Positions 9,824 through 18,945 are shown, numbered from the stretch's first letter. The stretch is 64,000 nucleotides of DNA from Alphaproteobacteria bacterium (GCA_030426465.1 JAUHYK010000017.1:1-64000), one strand, 5' to 3'. Numbers and translations: made by a program. The notes: a model not told the origin generated them from the letters alone.

Positions 9824-10447
9824 ATGTCAGAAGCGGCGGCGGCGGACGCGACGCTCGATGAAAAAACTGAAGCGATTGTCGAGGCTGCCAGAAAGACATT
9901 TCTGACGCGCGGTTTCGACTCTGCGAGCATGGACCAGATCGCACTGACAGCCGGCGTTTCAAAACGCACGGTGTATAACCGATTTCGCTCCAAGGAAGAG
10001 TTGTTCGGAGCCGCTATTGCGGAGAGCTGTAAGGATCTTCTCCCCGTCAATGTGGACGACATCGAAGCCAGCCTGCCGCCGGCGGCGCTGATCCGCGCCC
10101 TGGGTCGCCAGTTCCTTCAGGGAGTTTTGCGACCGGAGACGCTTTCCCTGCGCCGGATCGCCACTTTTGAAGCGGGCCGGAATCCGGCCATAGGGAAAAC
10201 CTATCTTGAACATAGTGCGGAATGGATGGTGAAGAGATGCGCACCGATCCTTGCGCGCCTCGCCGCCCGGGGAGCTTTTAAAATCGACGATCCGGAAAAA
10301 GCGATCTGGCAACTCGGCGCCCTGCTCACCGAACCGTTATACACGCGCGTTCTGCTTGGCGAGACCCCGGAGGATCTTGAAGCCGCCATCGACCAGCAGA
10401 TTGAGCTCGGCGTCATCGCCTTTACAAAAATTTACGGCGCTGATTGA
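9824..10447 (+). CDS. TetR/AcrR family transcriptional regulator
   Basis: A 207-residue regulator. The N-terminal helix-turn-helix is typical: FLTRGFDSASMDQIALTAGV followed by SKRTVYNRFRSKEELF (about 28-62). The C-terminal half resembles the TetR_C_7/AefR-like ligand-binding domain. The ATG at 9824 (MSEAAAADATLDEK) was chosen because a GA-rich ribosome site precedes it and the upstream in-frame extension is low-complexity. Its target is unknown; the nearest candidate is the PBP gene behind it. It shares a bidirectional hairpin with the convergent OmpA gene. Confidence 0.9.
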   Translation: MSEAAAADATLDEKTEAIVEAARKTFLTRGFDSASMDQIALTAGVSKRTVYNRFRSKEELFGAAIAESCKDLLPVNVDDIEASLPPAALIRALGRQFLQGVLRPETLSLRRIATFEAGRNPAIGKTYLEHSAEWMVKRCAPILARLAARGAFKIDDPEKAIWQLGALLTEPLYTRVLLGETPEDLEAAIDQQIELGVIAFTKIYGAD

Positions 10448-10480
10448 TTCCAGGCCGTCGCTTGAAACCAAGACAAAACA

Positions 10481-10509
10481 AAACCGGCGCAGCTGAGCTG
10501 CGCCGGTTT
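10481..10509 (-). terminator. Terminator shared by ompA-like and tetR genes
   Basis: A perfect inverted repeat with arms AAACCGGCGCAGCT and AGCTGCGCCGGTTT around a single base. On the minus strand it is followed by a T-rich run (TTTTGTTTTGTCTT), so it is a good Rho-independent terminator for the OmpA-type gene. On the plus strand there is no T-run, but the hairpin may still act at the end of the TetR gene. Confidence 0.85.
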
Positions 10510-10534
10510 CTAATCGTTAGTAGCGATTACGTTC

Positions 10535-11686
10535 TTACTCGAACGAGATCACAACATCCGCACGACGGTTAAGCGGCTCACGCACGCCATCAGCCGTCGG
10601 CTTGGCAGGGTTGGTCTCACCAAATGCTTCGAGGCGAATGCTGTCAGCCGGAACGCCGTTAGCAATCAGGCCATCACGCACTGCGCGGGCGCGACGCTCG
10701 GAAAGCGCCTGGTTGTATGCCGAACCACCTGAAGTATCGGTGTTGCCTGCAACAACGACTGTCTCAATGTCGTTTTCAAGCGCGCGCGCAGCGGCTTCCT
10801 GAACGAGTGTCGAAGCTTGCGGCGTCAGGTTCGACTTGTCGTAGTCGAAATAGACCGTGAAGTTGATCGGGTCGAGATCTGCATCCTGGCTCTCCATAAC
10901 TTGCGGCGGGCAGGAAGCTGAAACCGGAACGCTCGAACCGTCCCAGCAATCTTTGTACTCAACGGCCGGCGCAGGCGCCGCGCCAAAGTTCCAACGCAGA
11001 CCAGCAAAAAGGCTGTGCGCCTTGTTCGAGGTTTCGAATTCTGCGGGGATGCCGATCAGCGTGCCGTCATATTCACCCTTGCCGGTGCGGAAGTAGCGAT
11101 ATGAGAAGTCAAGCGCGAGACCTTCGGCGAGGTTGAATGCGAGACCCGCAATACCCTGGAAGGCTGGCTGGAAGTTCGATGCGCCATAGGCGATGCCGCC
11201 TGGCAACGGAACACCGGCGGCGTTGGCGCCAACGATGTCATGGTCGATATGGGCGATACCGCCGCCGAAGCCGACATAAGGCGTCGCGACAGAAGAACCC
11301 GTGTTGAAGTCATAGAGGAAATTCACCATCAGCGCTTTGGTGGTGGTGGAGCCAGAGATCGTGCCCGCAGGCCAGCCAGAGAAACCGGCGCCGTCTGGGT
11401 TGATCGCATCAATGCTGTTGTCGCGATAAGAGAATTCAAGCTCTGTGCGGTAGTTGCCGCCCCAAGCCTTACCGATCGCTGCGTAAACGCCAATGCCGTT
11501 GTCATAGTCAGCGCTTGAATCGAAGGCATACGCCCCGCCGCCGCCTGGCTGGTCATTGGTGACGTCCTGGTCACCCATATAATTCAGGCCAGCGCCGATC
11601 GCGCCATAGAGGCCTTCGTAAGCCTGAGCAGCAGGCGCAACTGCCAGAGCCGCCGCCGCCGCGAGCAAAGTCGTCTTGAGTTTCAT
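10535..11686 (-). CDS. OmpA-family outer membrane protein
   Basis: A 383-residue porin-like protein from the ATG at 11686 (a second ATG sits directly before it at 11689). The AGGAGG ribosome site lies 6 bases upstream of 11686. Signal peptide MKLKTTLLAAAAALAVAPAA, cleaved before YEGLYG. Residues about 20-250 form an eight-stranded OmpA beta-barrel with aromatic strands. Residues about 270-383 form the OmpA/MotB peptidoglycan-binding domain (NFTVYFDYDKSNLTPQ, GNTDTSG, LSERRARAVRDGL). It anchors the outer membrane to murein. Very probably highly expressed, judging from the strong ribosome site and terminator. Confidence 0.95.
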   Translation of the reverse strand: MKLKTTLLAAAAALAVAPAAQAYEGLYGAIGAGLNYMGDQDVTNDQPGGGGAYAFDSSADYDNGIGVYAAIGKAWGGNYRTELEFSYRDNSIDAINPDGAGFSGWPAGTISGSTTTKALMVNFLYDFNTGSSVATPYVGFGGGIAHIDHDIVGANAAGVPLPGGIAYGASNFQPAFQGIAGLAFNLAEGLALDFSYRYFRTGKGEYDGTLIGIPAEFETSNKAHSLFAGLRWNFGAAPAPAVEYKDCWDGSSVPVSASCPPQVMESQDADLDPINFTVYFDYDKSNLTPQASTLVQEAAARALENDIETVVVAGNTDTSGGSAYNQALSERRARAVRDGLIANGVPADSIRLEAFGETNPAKPTADGVREPLNRRADVVISFE

Positions 11687-11943
11687 CATTCCCCTCCTCA
11701 GGTGGACCATAGACAGGCCGCCAGACCATAAGGACACGGGCGGCTTCCGGTGAATTTCAACTTTCCGTAGCGCCTTTGCACAACGAAATATAGTCTGGAG
11801 TCATCGAATTTGCGTCAAACCCCTAATATCCCATTAACGATGTTGCATCAACGCATCGCCCCGGGCAACCTTCAGACACCTCTCGCCCGGAAAGGTTGCA
11901 CCATGACGGCGCTTTCCGGCCTCTAAAACGAAGAAAGGCCATT

Positions 11944-13305
11944 ATGTCGCGCCCGTTCGTCGCCTCTCTTTTATTCTTGTTTTCCAGTCCTTTGGCGGCT
12001 GCGCAAGGGGAGAACGCAGCCCTACTCCACGAGGCCCAGAAAGATGTCTCCGCCGCGAGAATTGAAGCCGATATCACCCGGCTTGCGGGTTTTGGCACCC
12101 GGCACACCTTGTCGGACATACAATCCGAGACCCGTGGGATCGGCGCCGCCCGGCGATGGATCAAATCGGAATTTGAGGCCATCTCGAAGGACTGCGGCGG
12201 CTGCCTCGACGTCATCTATGTAAGCGATTTTGTAGAGGGCGAGCCGCGCATTCCCGACCGCACCGAAGTGGTCAACGTAATCGCCATCCAGCGCGGCCAG
12301 CTCGACCCTGACAGGATTGTCATGATGAGCGGCGATATCGATTCCAGAGTGAGCGACCCACTTGACGGTACATCGGACAGCCCGGGCGCCAATGACAATG
12401 CGTCCGGCATGGCCGGCGTTCTCGAGGCGGCGCGGGTCCTTTCAAAACACAAATTCGCCGGCACCATTATTTACGCCGGGCTGTCGGGCGAGGAGCAAGG
12501 TCTGTTCGGCGGCAAAATTCTCGCTAAATATGCAGACGATCAGGGCTGGCGCATTAAGGCCGTTCTCAACAACGACATGATCGGCAATATCGAGGGTGTC
12601 GACGGCGTGATCGATAACTCCACGGCCCGGGTTTTTTCCGAAGGGGTGCGGGTTGTCGAAACGCCCGAAGAAGCCAGAATCAGGCGCTTTACCGGCGGTG
12701 AGGTCGATTCCGCCTCACGCAATCTCGCTCGTTATATTGATCAGCTTGCTGATAAGTTTGTTCCGAATCTTGACGTCATGATGGTCTACCGTCTGGACCG
12801 GTTCTCAAGAGGCGGACATCACCGCCCCTTCAACGAGGCCGGCATGCCGGGGGTTCGCATCATGGAGACGCATGAAAATTATACGCGTCAGCACCAAGAC
12901 CTCCGCACCGAAAACGGAATCGCCTATGGCGACGTCCTTTCAGGCGTCAATTTCGATTACGCCCGAAAGCTCACATCACTCAATGTCGTTGCGCTCGCGG
13001 CAATGGCGTCGGCGCCGCCCTTCCCCGCCGAAGTGGAAATCGAAGGCGCGGTTCAGCCATCGACAACATTGAAATGGCGAAAACCATCCGGACGCGCCGC
13101 GCGCAATCTCGCGGGCTATCGCATCCACTGGCGACTAACGGATGCGCCGCAATGGACCAATAGCGTTGATGTCGGCGACGTTTCGGAATTCACGCTGGAG
13201 AATATTGTGATCGACAATTACTTTTTCGGCGTTTCATCTGTGGGGAAAGACGGCGCCGAAAGCCCTGTCGTCTTCCCCGGCCCATCCGGCTCTTTTGGCG
13301 AATAA
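11944..13305 (+). CDS. Exported M28-family zinc peptidase
   Basis: A 453-residue protein with signal peptide MSRPFVASLLFLFSSPLAAA (cut before QGENA). The M28 aminopeptidase domain shows GANDNASG (D151), GEEQGLFGG (E183/E184), NNDMIGN (D211) and a late GGHHRPFNEAGMPGVR histidine. The first zinc ligand, usually His in an H-x-D motif, reads GDIDSR (D131-I-D133). The C-terminal 100 residues look like a fibronectin type III-like beta domain. The ATG at 11944 follows GAAAGG; the in-frame upstream ATG at 11896 would add 16 polar residues and hide the signal peptide. Likely a periplasmic or surface aminopeptidase; the substrate is unknown. Confidence 0.85.
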   Translation: MSRPFVASLLFLFSSPLAAAQGENAALLHEAQKDVSAARIEADITRLAGFGTRHTLSDIQSETRGIGAARRWIKSEFEAISKDCGGCLDVIYVSDFVEGEPRIPDRTEVVNVIAIQRGQLDPDRIVMMSGDIDSRVSDPLDGTSDSPGANDNASGMAGVLEAARVLSKHKFAGTIIYAGLSGEEQGLFGGKILAKYADDQGWRIKAVLNNDMIGNIEGVDGVIDNSTARVFSEGVRVVETPEEARIRRFTGGEVDSASRNLARYIDQLADKFVPNLDVMMVYRLDRFSRGGHHRPFNEAGMPGVRIMETHENYTRQHQDLRTENGIAYGDVLSGVNFDYARKLTSLNVVALAAMASAPPFPAEVEIEGAVQPSTTLKWRKPSGRAARNLAGYRIHWRLTDAPQWTNSVDVGDVSEFTLENIVIDNYFFGVSSVGKDGAESPVVFPGPSGSFGE

Positions 13306-13492
13306 GCGATTCTTCGCACACGCACAAACGCAAGCCTGCACAGGGGTTCTACACAGATTGCGCAACCTATTTGGGAATGATGCGTAAAGCGCACGCGCTG
13401 CGCAAATCACGCATGATCTTTCCTGTAGAAATATAGTTACCGTTCGGTTAGGCTCCGCCGCGGGGAAACCAATCAAACGTGGGGTGACCAAC

Positions 13493-13621
13493 ATGAAAGC
13501 TTTACTTTGGCTTATTCTTCTGGTGCTGGCGGCTGTCGGCATTGCGTCTATTGTCGATTATTTCGATCTCTATGACGTGCCGATGGTGGAAGTTTCCAAG
13601 CAGGAAACAATCACCGAATAA
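13493..13621 (+). CDS. Small single-span membrane protein (42 aa)
   Basis: A short reading frame beginning MKALLWLILLVLAAVGIASI, with one hydrophobic helix (residues 4-20) followed by an acidic tail (VDYFDLYDVP...KQETITE). A GGGGTGA ribosome site lies about 5 bases before the ATG. A long stem-loop follows at once. It resembles small inner-membrane peptides with an N-in orientation, but I recognise no family. It sits 65 bases upstream of the cobalamin riboswitch; no functional link is shown. Confidence 0.6.
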   Translation: MKALLWLILLVLAAVGIASIVDYFDLYDVPMVEVSKQETITE

Positions 13622-13628
13622 TCTGTGC

Positions 13629-13673
13629 ACGCCCTGAAGCTCGCAAGGCATGGCTTGCGCTGCTTCAGGGCGT
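13629..13673 (+). terminator. Long stem-loop after the 42-aa gene
   Basis: Arms ACGCCCTGAAGC and GCTTCAGGGCGT (12 bp) enclose an inner stem GCAAG/CTTGC. The spacing just after the small gene suggests a transcription stop that insulates the riboswitch. There is no good U-run afterwards, so it may be a processing or stabilising structure instead. Confidence 0.6.
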
Positions 13674-13687
13674 ATCCTATTTACCCA

Positions 13688-13852
13688 ACATGACGGTGCT
13701 CCCTTAACGGGAGAGAATAGGGAACGCGGTGAAAACCCGCGGCTGTGCCCGCAACTGTAAGCGGTGAAGCGCCCGCCACAAGCCACCGAAGAAATCATTC
13801 GGGAAGGCGGCGACGCGCTGGAGATCCGTGAGCCAGGAGACCTGCCGTCATT
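13688..13852 (+). promoter_or_regulatory. Cobalamin (B12) riboswitch
   Basis: The leader shows the AdoCbl-class core in the correct order: a GGTGCTCCC/GGGAG P2-like stem, AATAGGGAA-CGCGGTG, then GGCTGTGCCCGCAACTGTAAGCGG, then GGGAAGGCGG, and finally the AGCCAGGAGACCTGCC 3' box. It lies about 80 bases upstream of the BtuB-type receptor. By family precedent, adenosylcobalamin binding sequesters the ribosome site or stops transcription. The segment between the 3' box and the ATG at 13934 would form the expression platform. The whole receptor/BtuFCD operon is thus expected to be repressed by B12. Confidence 0.95.
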
Positions 13853-13933
13853 GTCGTCTCTCGCCCGGCCGGGACCAGCTGGAACGAGCGGCTTTGTCCG
13901 TCATGACGACTTCCGCAACGGAAAGGAATCGTC

Positions 13934-15799
13934 ATGGCGAAAAATATCTGGGCGGCGTCGCCGTCTTTTTTTACGAGAACTGTTTCTTCAACGGCATTGC
14001 TGGCAGGCGTTTTTATCAACGCCGACTTCTTCATCACCAGCGCGTCCGCGCAGGACTACGCTGAGGACGAGGTCATCATCTCTGCGCTCCGCGCCCCGAC
14101 CCCGGTTTCCGAAACCGGATCGTCAGTGTCGGTAATAACGGCTGAAGAAATTATCGCGCGGCAATATGTATTCGCCGCTGACGCGCTGCGGGACGCCGCG
14201 GGCGTCGCCGTTGCGCAAAACGGCGCGGCTGGCGGCGCATCTTCCGTGCGCATTCGCGGCGCCTCGAGCGGTCAGACGCTCGTCATTATTGACGGCGTCG
14301 TTGCAAACGACCCATCCGCGCCCCAAAGCGGTTTCAATTTCGCCAATCTCGACGCCTCAACGATCGACCGCATCGAAATCCTCCGTGGACCGCAATCGCT
14401 TCTTTACGGCGCGGACGCCATAGGCGGCGTCATCGTCGTCACAACGAAACGCGACGGCACAGACGGCTTTCTGGAAGGCGGGTCTTTGGGGACTGCGCGC
14501 GGCGGGCTCGCCGCCGGATTTGAAAATGACGATGCTTTTGGACGCGTCGCTTTCAGCGGCGTCACGACGGACGGGATTTCCCGCGCCGATGTGGGGACTG
14601 AAAAGGACGGTTATCGCACAGGAACTGCAACACTTACGGCAGGGGCGACGCTCGCCGAACACTGGCGGGGCGATGTTACGCTTCGCGCCACGCGCTCTCG
14701 CGCTGAAATCGACGGCTTTCCGCCGCCTGCTTTTTCCTTTGGGGATACCGAAGAAATCGAGCGTACAAAAGACTATCTCGCCGCCGGCCGCCTGCTGCAG
14801 TCCTATTCGAATTACGATGGCGCACTGACTCTTGCCTACAACGCCATCGACCGTCGCAACACAGATAGTGGCTTCGAAACTTTCTCGGCGCAGGGAGGCC
14901 GCCTGACGGTCGACTATATCGCTGATGTCGCCCTTAGCGACAATCTGCGCCTCGTCGCCGGGGCCGAGGCTGAACGCACGCGCGCCGACGTTTCCGGCGT
15001 TGATGAAAACGCAAAAGCCGGGGCGTTTTTCGCGGCGATCGATATAAAGCCGATTGAGGCGGTGACGCTTTCCGTCGGCGCGCGCCGCGATGAATTTTCA
15101 AATTTTGACGGCGCTACGACAACACGCGCGTCAGCCGTCTGGCGCGTCGACGACACATGGCGCTTACGCGCCAGCTGGGGCGAAGGGTTTCGCGCGCCGA
15201 GCCTTTTCGAACTCAACTACGACCAGTTCGGCGTGACGCCTAACCCCAATCTTCGTCCCGAAAAGGCAAATGGTTTCGACGCGGGCGTTGAGAAACTCTT
15301 CGGCGTGAGCGGACGCCAGCGTGTTGGCGTCACCTACTTCCATACGCGGATTGACGACCAGATCGGTTTCGATCTCGCCCGGTATGGCTATTACAATATC
15401 GCCGAAACGCGATCACGCGGCGTCGAGGTTGAAGCGTATTTCGAGCTTACCCCGCGCCTTTCCGCAGATATTACCTACAGCTTCACCGAGTCGGTGGATC
15501 TTTTGACCGATACGCAACTTCTGCGTCAGCCGAAGCACAAGGGAACAGCGGTCATCACCTACAAACCCATTGATGATCTCACTCTCGCAGCGAGCGTCAT
15601 CGTCAACGGAGACGAAAATGACAGCCCGGCGCCCAATGACGCCTTTGCCCGTCTCGATCTGCGCACCGCCTACCGGTTCACTGAAATGCTGGAGCTTTAT
15701 GCACGCATCGAAAATGCGACCGATACGGATTATCAGGATGTTTCTGGCTATGCCGAGCCGGGTTTAGCCGCCTATGGCGGAGTAAGGGTTCGCCTTTGA
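13934..15799 (+). CDS. btuB: TonB-dependent vitamin B12 receptor (BtuB-type)
   Basis: A 621-residue outer-membrane receptor. It has a long signal sequence (to ASA-Q, about residue 38) and a TonB-box-like DEVIISALRAP. The plug domain (about 45-165) contains VRIRGASSGQTLVIIDGV and IEILRGPQSLLYG. The 22-stranded barrel ends in the typical aromatic/arginine strand (YGGVRVRL). Size and plug match BtuB/cirA-type receptors. The substrate follows from context: a cobalamin riboswitch directly upstream and BtuFCD homologues directly downstream with overlapping codons. Confidence 0.93.
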   Translation: MAKNIWAASPSFFTRTVSSTALLAGVFINADFFITSASAQDYAEDEVIISALRAPTPVSETGSSVSVITAEEIIARQYVFAADALRDAAGVAVAQNGAAGGASSVRIRGASSGQTLVIIDGVVANDPSAPQSGFNFANLDASTIDRIEILRGPQSLLYGADAIGGVIVVTTKRDGTDGFLEGGSLGTARGGLAAGFENDDAFGRVAFSGVTTDGISRADVGTEKDGYRTGTATLTAGATLAEHWRGDVTLRATRSRAEIDGFPPPAFSFGDTEEIERTKDYLAAGRLLQSYSNYDGALTLAYNAIDRRNTDSGFETFSAQGGRLTVDYIADVALSDNLRLVAGAEAERTRADVSGVDENAKAGAFFAAIDIKPIEAVTLSVGARRDEFSNFDGATTTRASAVWRVDDTWRLRASWGEGFRAPSLFELNYDQFGVTPNPNLRPEKANGFDAGVEKLFGVSGRQRVGVTYFHTRIDDQIGFDLARYGYYNIAETRSRGVEVEAYFELTPRLSADITYSFTESVDLLTDTQLLRQPKHKGTAVITYKPIDDLTLAASVIVNGDENDSPAPNDAFARLDLRTAYRFTEMLELYARIENATDTDYQDVSGYAEPGLAAYGGVRVRL

Positions 15800-16611
15800 T
15801 GCGGTGGCTCGCCTTCCTCATCGCCAGCACTGCCGCCTTTCCGGCGGCGGCGCAGCCGCGCGCCGTTTCACTGGACTATTGCGCAGATCAATATCTCTTG
15901 AAACTCGCCGATCCGGCGCAGATCGCCGCTGTCTCCCGTGGCGCCGACAAGGATTATTCCTATATGCGGGAGACTGCGGCGCCTTATAAAAAAATTCGCC
16001 CCTCTTTCGAAGAAGTGGCGCCGCTGGAACCGGAAATCATTCTGCGCCAATGGGGCGGCGGCGTCACAGCCGAGCGTAACTTCTCCCGCTTCGGCGCAAC
16101 AGTTGTGAGTCTTGGCTATCCGGAAAATTTCGAGGGTGTGAAGGAAAACATTCGCATTGTTGCAGATGCGCTGGACCAACATGAAAGGGGTGAAGCGCTC
16201 ATTGCCGAGATGCAACGCAGGCTCACTGCCCTGGAATCGCCCGAGACACAAACGGACACTAAGGCGCTTTACGTGACGCCAGGCGGCGTCACCGCCGGGG
16301 CGCACACCATGATCGACGCCGTCATGAACGCCGCCGGCGTCGTCAATCTCGCGGCGCAAGCCGGTCAGTCCTACTGGCCAGCCTTGCCCGCGGAAGCGGT
16401 TTTGTTGAACCCGCCCGAACTGATCGTCACAGGCTTTTTCAACGCAGCCGACGAACGTATCAATTACTGGTCAGCGGCGCGCCACCCCGCCCTTGGAAGA
16501 CTGTTTCAGAAAACACCGACGGTCAGCCTCGGGCCTGACATCATCAGCTGCGCCGCATGGTTCTCTGTTGATGCGGCGGAAGCCATTGCGACAAGGGCGG
16601 CAAATCCATGA
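15799..16611 (+). CDS. btuF: Periplasmic B12-binding protein (BtuF-type)
   Basis: A 270-residue ABC substrate-binding protein of the helical-backbone (PF01497) class with signal peptide MMRWLAFLIASTAAFPAAAQ or MRWL. The mature part begins with RAVSLDYCADQYLLKL, followed by the conserved CxDQ-like segment and EPEIILRQW. It would carry cobalamin from the receptor to BtuC. The ATG at 15799 shares its A with the receptor stop (TGATG), indicating translational coupling; a TTG one codon earlier is possible. Its stop overlaps the next start by four bases. Confidence 0.9.
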   Translation: MRWLAFLIASTAAFPAAAQPRAVSLDYCADQYLLKLADPAQIAAVSRGADKDYSYMRETAAPYKKIRPSFEEVAPLEPEIILRQWGGGVTAERNFSRFGATVVSLGYPENFEGVKENIRIVADALDQHERGEALIAEMQRRLTALESPETQTDTKALYVTPGGVTAGAHTMIDAVMNAAGVVNLAAQAGQSYWPALPAEAVLLNPPELIVTGFFNAADERINYWSAARHPALGRLFQKTPTVSLGPDIISCAAWFSVDAAEAIATRAANP

Positions 16612-17609
16612 TCAGCCGCCCCCAGTTTTCTTCCCCTATTTTTGCGGGACTCATCGCAATAAGCGCGATCACCGTCCTGCTGTCGTTGTTCATCGGACCC
16701 GTTTCTATTCCCGCAGAGAAGGTTTTCAGCGGTCTTATCGGCGGCGATGATGCGATCTCGGTCATCATTCGTGAAATTCGCCTGCCCCGTTCGCTCGCTG
16801 CATGGCTTGCCGGCGCCTGTCTCGGCGCGGCGGGCGCCGGTTTGCAAGGTTTGCTGCGCAATCCCCTCGCCGACCCCGGCGTTCTGGGCGTTTCCGCCGC
16901 CGCCGCGCTTGGCGCCATTGTGGCGATCTACTTCAACCTTGCAGCAATGGCTTTCTGGGCGACGCCAATTGCCGCGATCCTATTCGCGCTCGCCGCTACG
17001 GTTATACTATATGCGCTCGGCGCAGGTCGCGTTTCCACCGCGCGGCTGATTCTGATTGGCGTCGGTCTGTCATCCTTTTGCGGCGCGCTCATTTCCCTTG
17101 CGATGAACCTCGCGCCAAACCCCTTCGCCCTGGCCGATCTCGTGAACTGGCTGTTCGGTACGGTCGCCAATCGAAGTTTTAACGATCTTGCCCTTGCGGC
17201 GCCTTTTGCGGGTCTCGGTTTTACACTTGTTCTTTTCTCGGCGCCCGGATTGGCGGCGCTGACCTTAGGCGAAGAAACCGCGACAAGCCTCGGCGCGAAC
17301 CTCATCCGCGCCCGCACGCTCGTTATTTCTGGCGCCGCACTGCTTGTTGGCGCAAGCGTTTCTGTCGCCGGCGCCATCGGGTTTGTCGGAATTGTCGCGC
17401 CGCATCTCGCGCGCGCCATCGCCGGACAGAACCCAGCGAGGATACTGATCCCGAGCGCACTGATCGGCGGAATCATGCTGGCGGGCGCCGATATTTTCAT
17501 CCGCGTCTTACCGTTCGATCAGGAACTAAAGCTTGGCGTCGCCGCAGCGCTTGTCGGCGCGCCAGCCTTCATCTGGGTGGCCGCCTCAAGCCGGAGGATG
17601 ACGTCATGA
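16608..17609 (+). CDS. btuC: B12 ABC transporter permease (BtuC-type, FecCD family)
   Basis: A 333-residue integral membrane protein with about ten transmembrane helices. Family landmarks are RLPRSLAAWLAGACLGAAGAGLQGLLRNPLADPGVLGVS (about 60-100), the GAAVALVG-like helix GAIGFVGIVAPHLAR near residue 250, and ADIFIR near the end. It forms the homodimeric channel of the B12 importer with BtuD. The ATGA overlaps with both neighbours place it inside the coupled operon. The FecCD family also carries iron-siderophores; the riboswitch makes B12 much more likely. Confidence 0.92.
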   Translation: MISRPQFSSPIFAGLIAISAITVLLSLFIGPVSIPAEKVFSGLIGGDDAISVIIREIRLPRSLAAWLAGACLGAAGAGLQGLLRNPLADPGVLGVSAAAALGAIVAIYFNLAAMAFWATPIAAILFALAATVILYALGAGRVSTARLILIGVGLSSFCGALISLAMNLAPNPFALADLVNWLFGTVANRSFNDLALAAPFAGLGFTLVLFSAPGLAALTLGEETATSLGANLIRARTLVISGAALLVGASVSVAGAIGFVGIVAPHLARAIAGQNPARILIPSALIGGIMLAGADIFIRVLPFDQELKLGVAAALVGAPAFIWVAASSRRMTS

Positions 17610-18382
17610 CGGCGCTTCTCTCCCTTGAAAACATATCCTGCCGGATTGGCGGCGCAGCCGTTCTTGAAGATGCCTCACTTCACGTCGATGCGGGAGATTT
17701 CGTCGGCCTCATCGGTCCCAATGGCGCCGGGAAGTCGACCCTCTTACGTATCGCCGCCGGACTTCAAAACCCCTCCGCCGGTATCAATCGAATCAATGGC
17801 GCCCCGTCGAACGCACTCTCACCATCAGAACGCGCGCGCCGCCTTGCCTGGTTGCCGCAGGCACGCGAAATCGCCTGGACGATGACCGCGCGGGAGATCG
17901 TGGCGCTGGGCCGCTTCGCCTGGGGCGCCGCGCAACGTGAAATCCCAGAAGACATCGCCGCCGTGACGCAAGCGCTGGAGGAAACCGGAGCAGCACGGTT
18001 CGCAGACAGGCTGGCGCATACATTATCCGGCGGCGAACTGGCTCGGGTCCATCTGGCGCGCCTTCTCGCCGGACGAACGCCCATCATCCTCGCCGACGAA
18101 CCTGTCGCCGCACTTGATCCCGCACACCAGCTCAGTGTCATGCAGCTCCTGCGCGCCAAGGCGGATGAAGGCTGCGCCGTCATCGCCGCATTACATGAAT
18201 TACCGCTTGCCGCGCGTTTCTGCACGCGAATAGTCATGCTGAACAAAGGCTGCATTGTCGCCGACGGGACGCCAGCAGAGGTGGTCACTGCAGAAGCGCT
18301 GCGCGACGTATTCGGAGTAACCGCCACCGTCGAAACTCAGGATGAAGTTTTACGGATCCATCTCGACCCGCTGTCCGATTAG
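17606..18382 (+). CDS. btuD: B12 ABC transporter ATPase (BtuD-type)
   Basis: A 258-residue ABC ATPase with Walker A GPNGAGKST (37-45), Q-loop LPQ (83-85), signature LSGGE (140-144), Walker B with ADEP (163-166) and the H-switch in ALHELP. It powers the BtuC channel. It starts inside the btuC stop (ATGA). Its last four bases overlap the end of the convergent cobalamin adenosyltransferase gene. Confidence 0.93.
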   Translation: MTALLSLENISCRIGGAAVLEDASLHVDAGDFVGLIGPNGAGKSTLLRIAAGLQNPSAGINRINGAPSNALSPSERARRLAWLPQAREIAWTMTAREIVALGRFAWGAAQREIPEDIAAVTQALEETGAARFADRLAHTLSGGELARVHLARLLAGRTPIILADEPVAALDPAHQLSVMQLLRAKADEGCAVIAALHELPLAARFCTRIVMLNKGCIVADGTPAEVVTAEALRDVFGVTATVETQDEVLRIHLDPLSD

Positions 18383-18924
18383 CGCTCTTTGCGCCAATAG
18401 ACTTCATCAACGCCGAGCCGGCGCGCCTCGACGCGGGCCGCGATGAAAAGAATATCCGAGAGCCGATTGAGATATTGCAGCGCATGCGCCGCCTCCGGCG
18501 CTGACCGGTGAAAAGCGGCTATTCCGCGCTCTGCGCGGCGGCATACGGTGCGCGCCACATGACAAAAAGCGATCTCTTTGGAGCCGCCGGGAAGAATGAA
18601 TTCCTTCAAGGGCGGCAGCGCTTTATTCAACTGCCCCGCCGCCTCATCAAGCCGCGCCACATGCGTTTCGGAAAGGATTGGGCTGCCGGGAAAGGACAAG
18701 GCGCCGCCAAGATCGAATAAATCATGCTGCGCATGGGAGAGCGCCTCTTGCAAAACGCCGTCAGCGCCATTGGCGATGACAACGCCGATCCAGGAGTTTA
18801 GCTCATCCACATCGCCGATTAGCGCAATGCGAACGTCGTCCTTGGCGAGCCGCGTGCCGTCGGCAAGAGAGGTTTCTCCCTTATCGCCGCCGCGCGTGAC
18901 GATTTTCGTTAGACGATTGGACAT
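18379..18924 (-). CDS. PduO-type cob(I)alamin adenosyltransferase
   Basis: A 181-residue trimeric ATP:corrinoid adenosyltransferase (PduO/MMAB family). Visible motifs: an N-terminal KIVTRGGDKGETSLADGTR ATP-binding stretch, RIALIGDVDELNSWIG, and CHVARTVCRRAER, which carries the catalytic arginines. It converts imported corrinoid into adenosylcobalamin, the ligand of the riboswitch. It converges on the btu operon but has its own promoter side at 18925-18945, so whether B12 controls it is not visible. Confidence 0.94.
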   Translation of the reverse strand: MSNRLTKIVTRGGDKGETSLADGTRLAKDDVRIALIGDVDELNSWIGVVIANGADGVLQEALSHAQHDLFDLGGALSFPGSPILSETHVARLDEAAGQLNKALPPLKEFILPGGSKEIAFCHVARTVCRRAERGIAAFHRSAPEAAHALQYLNRLSDILFIAARVEARRLGVDEVYWRKER

Positions 18925-18945
18925 TCAGCAACCCTACAACAAAAA

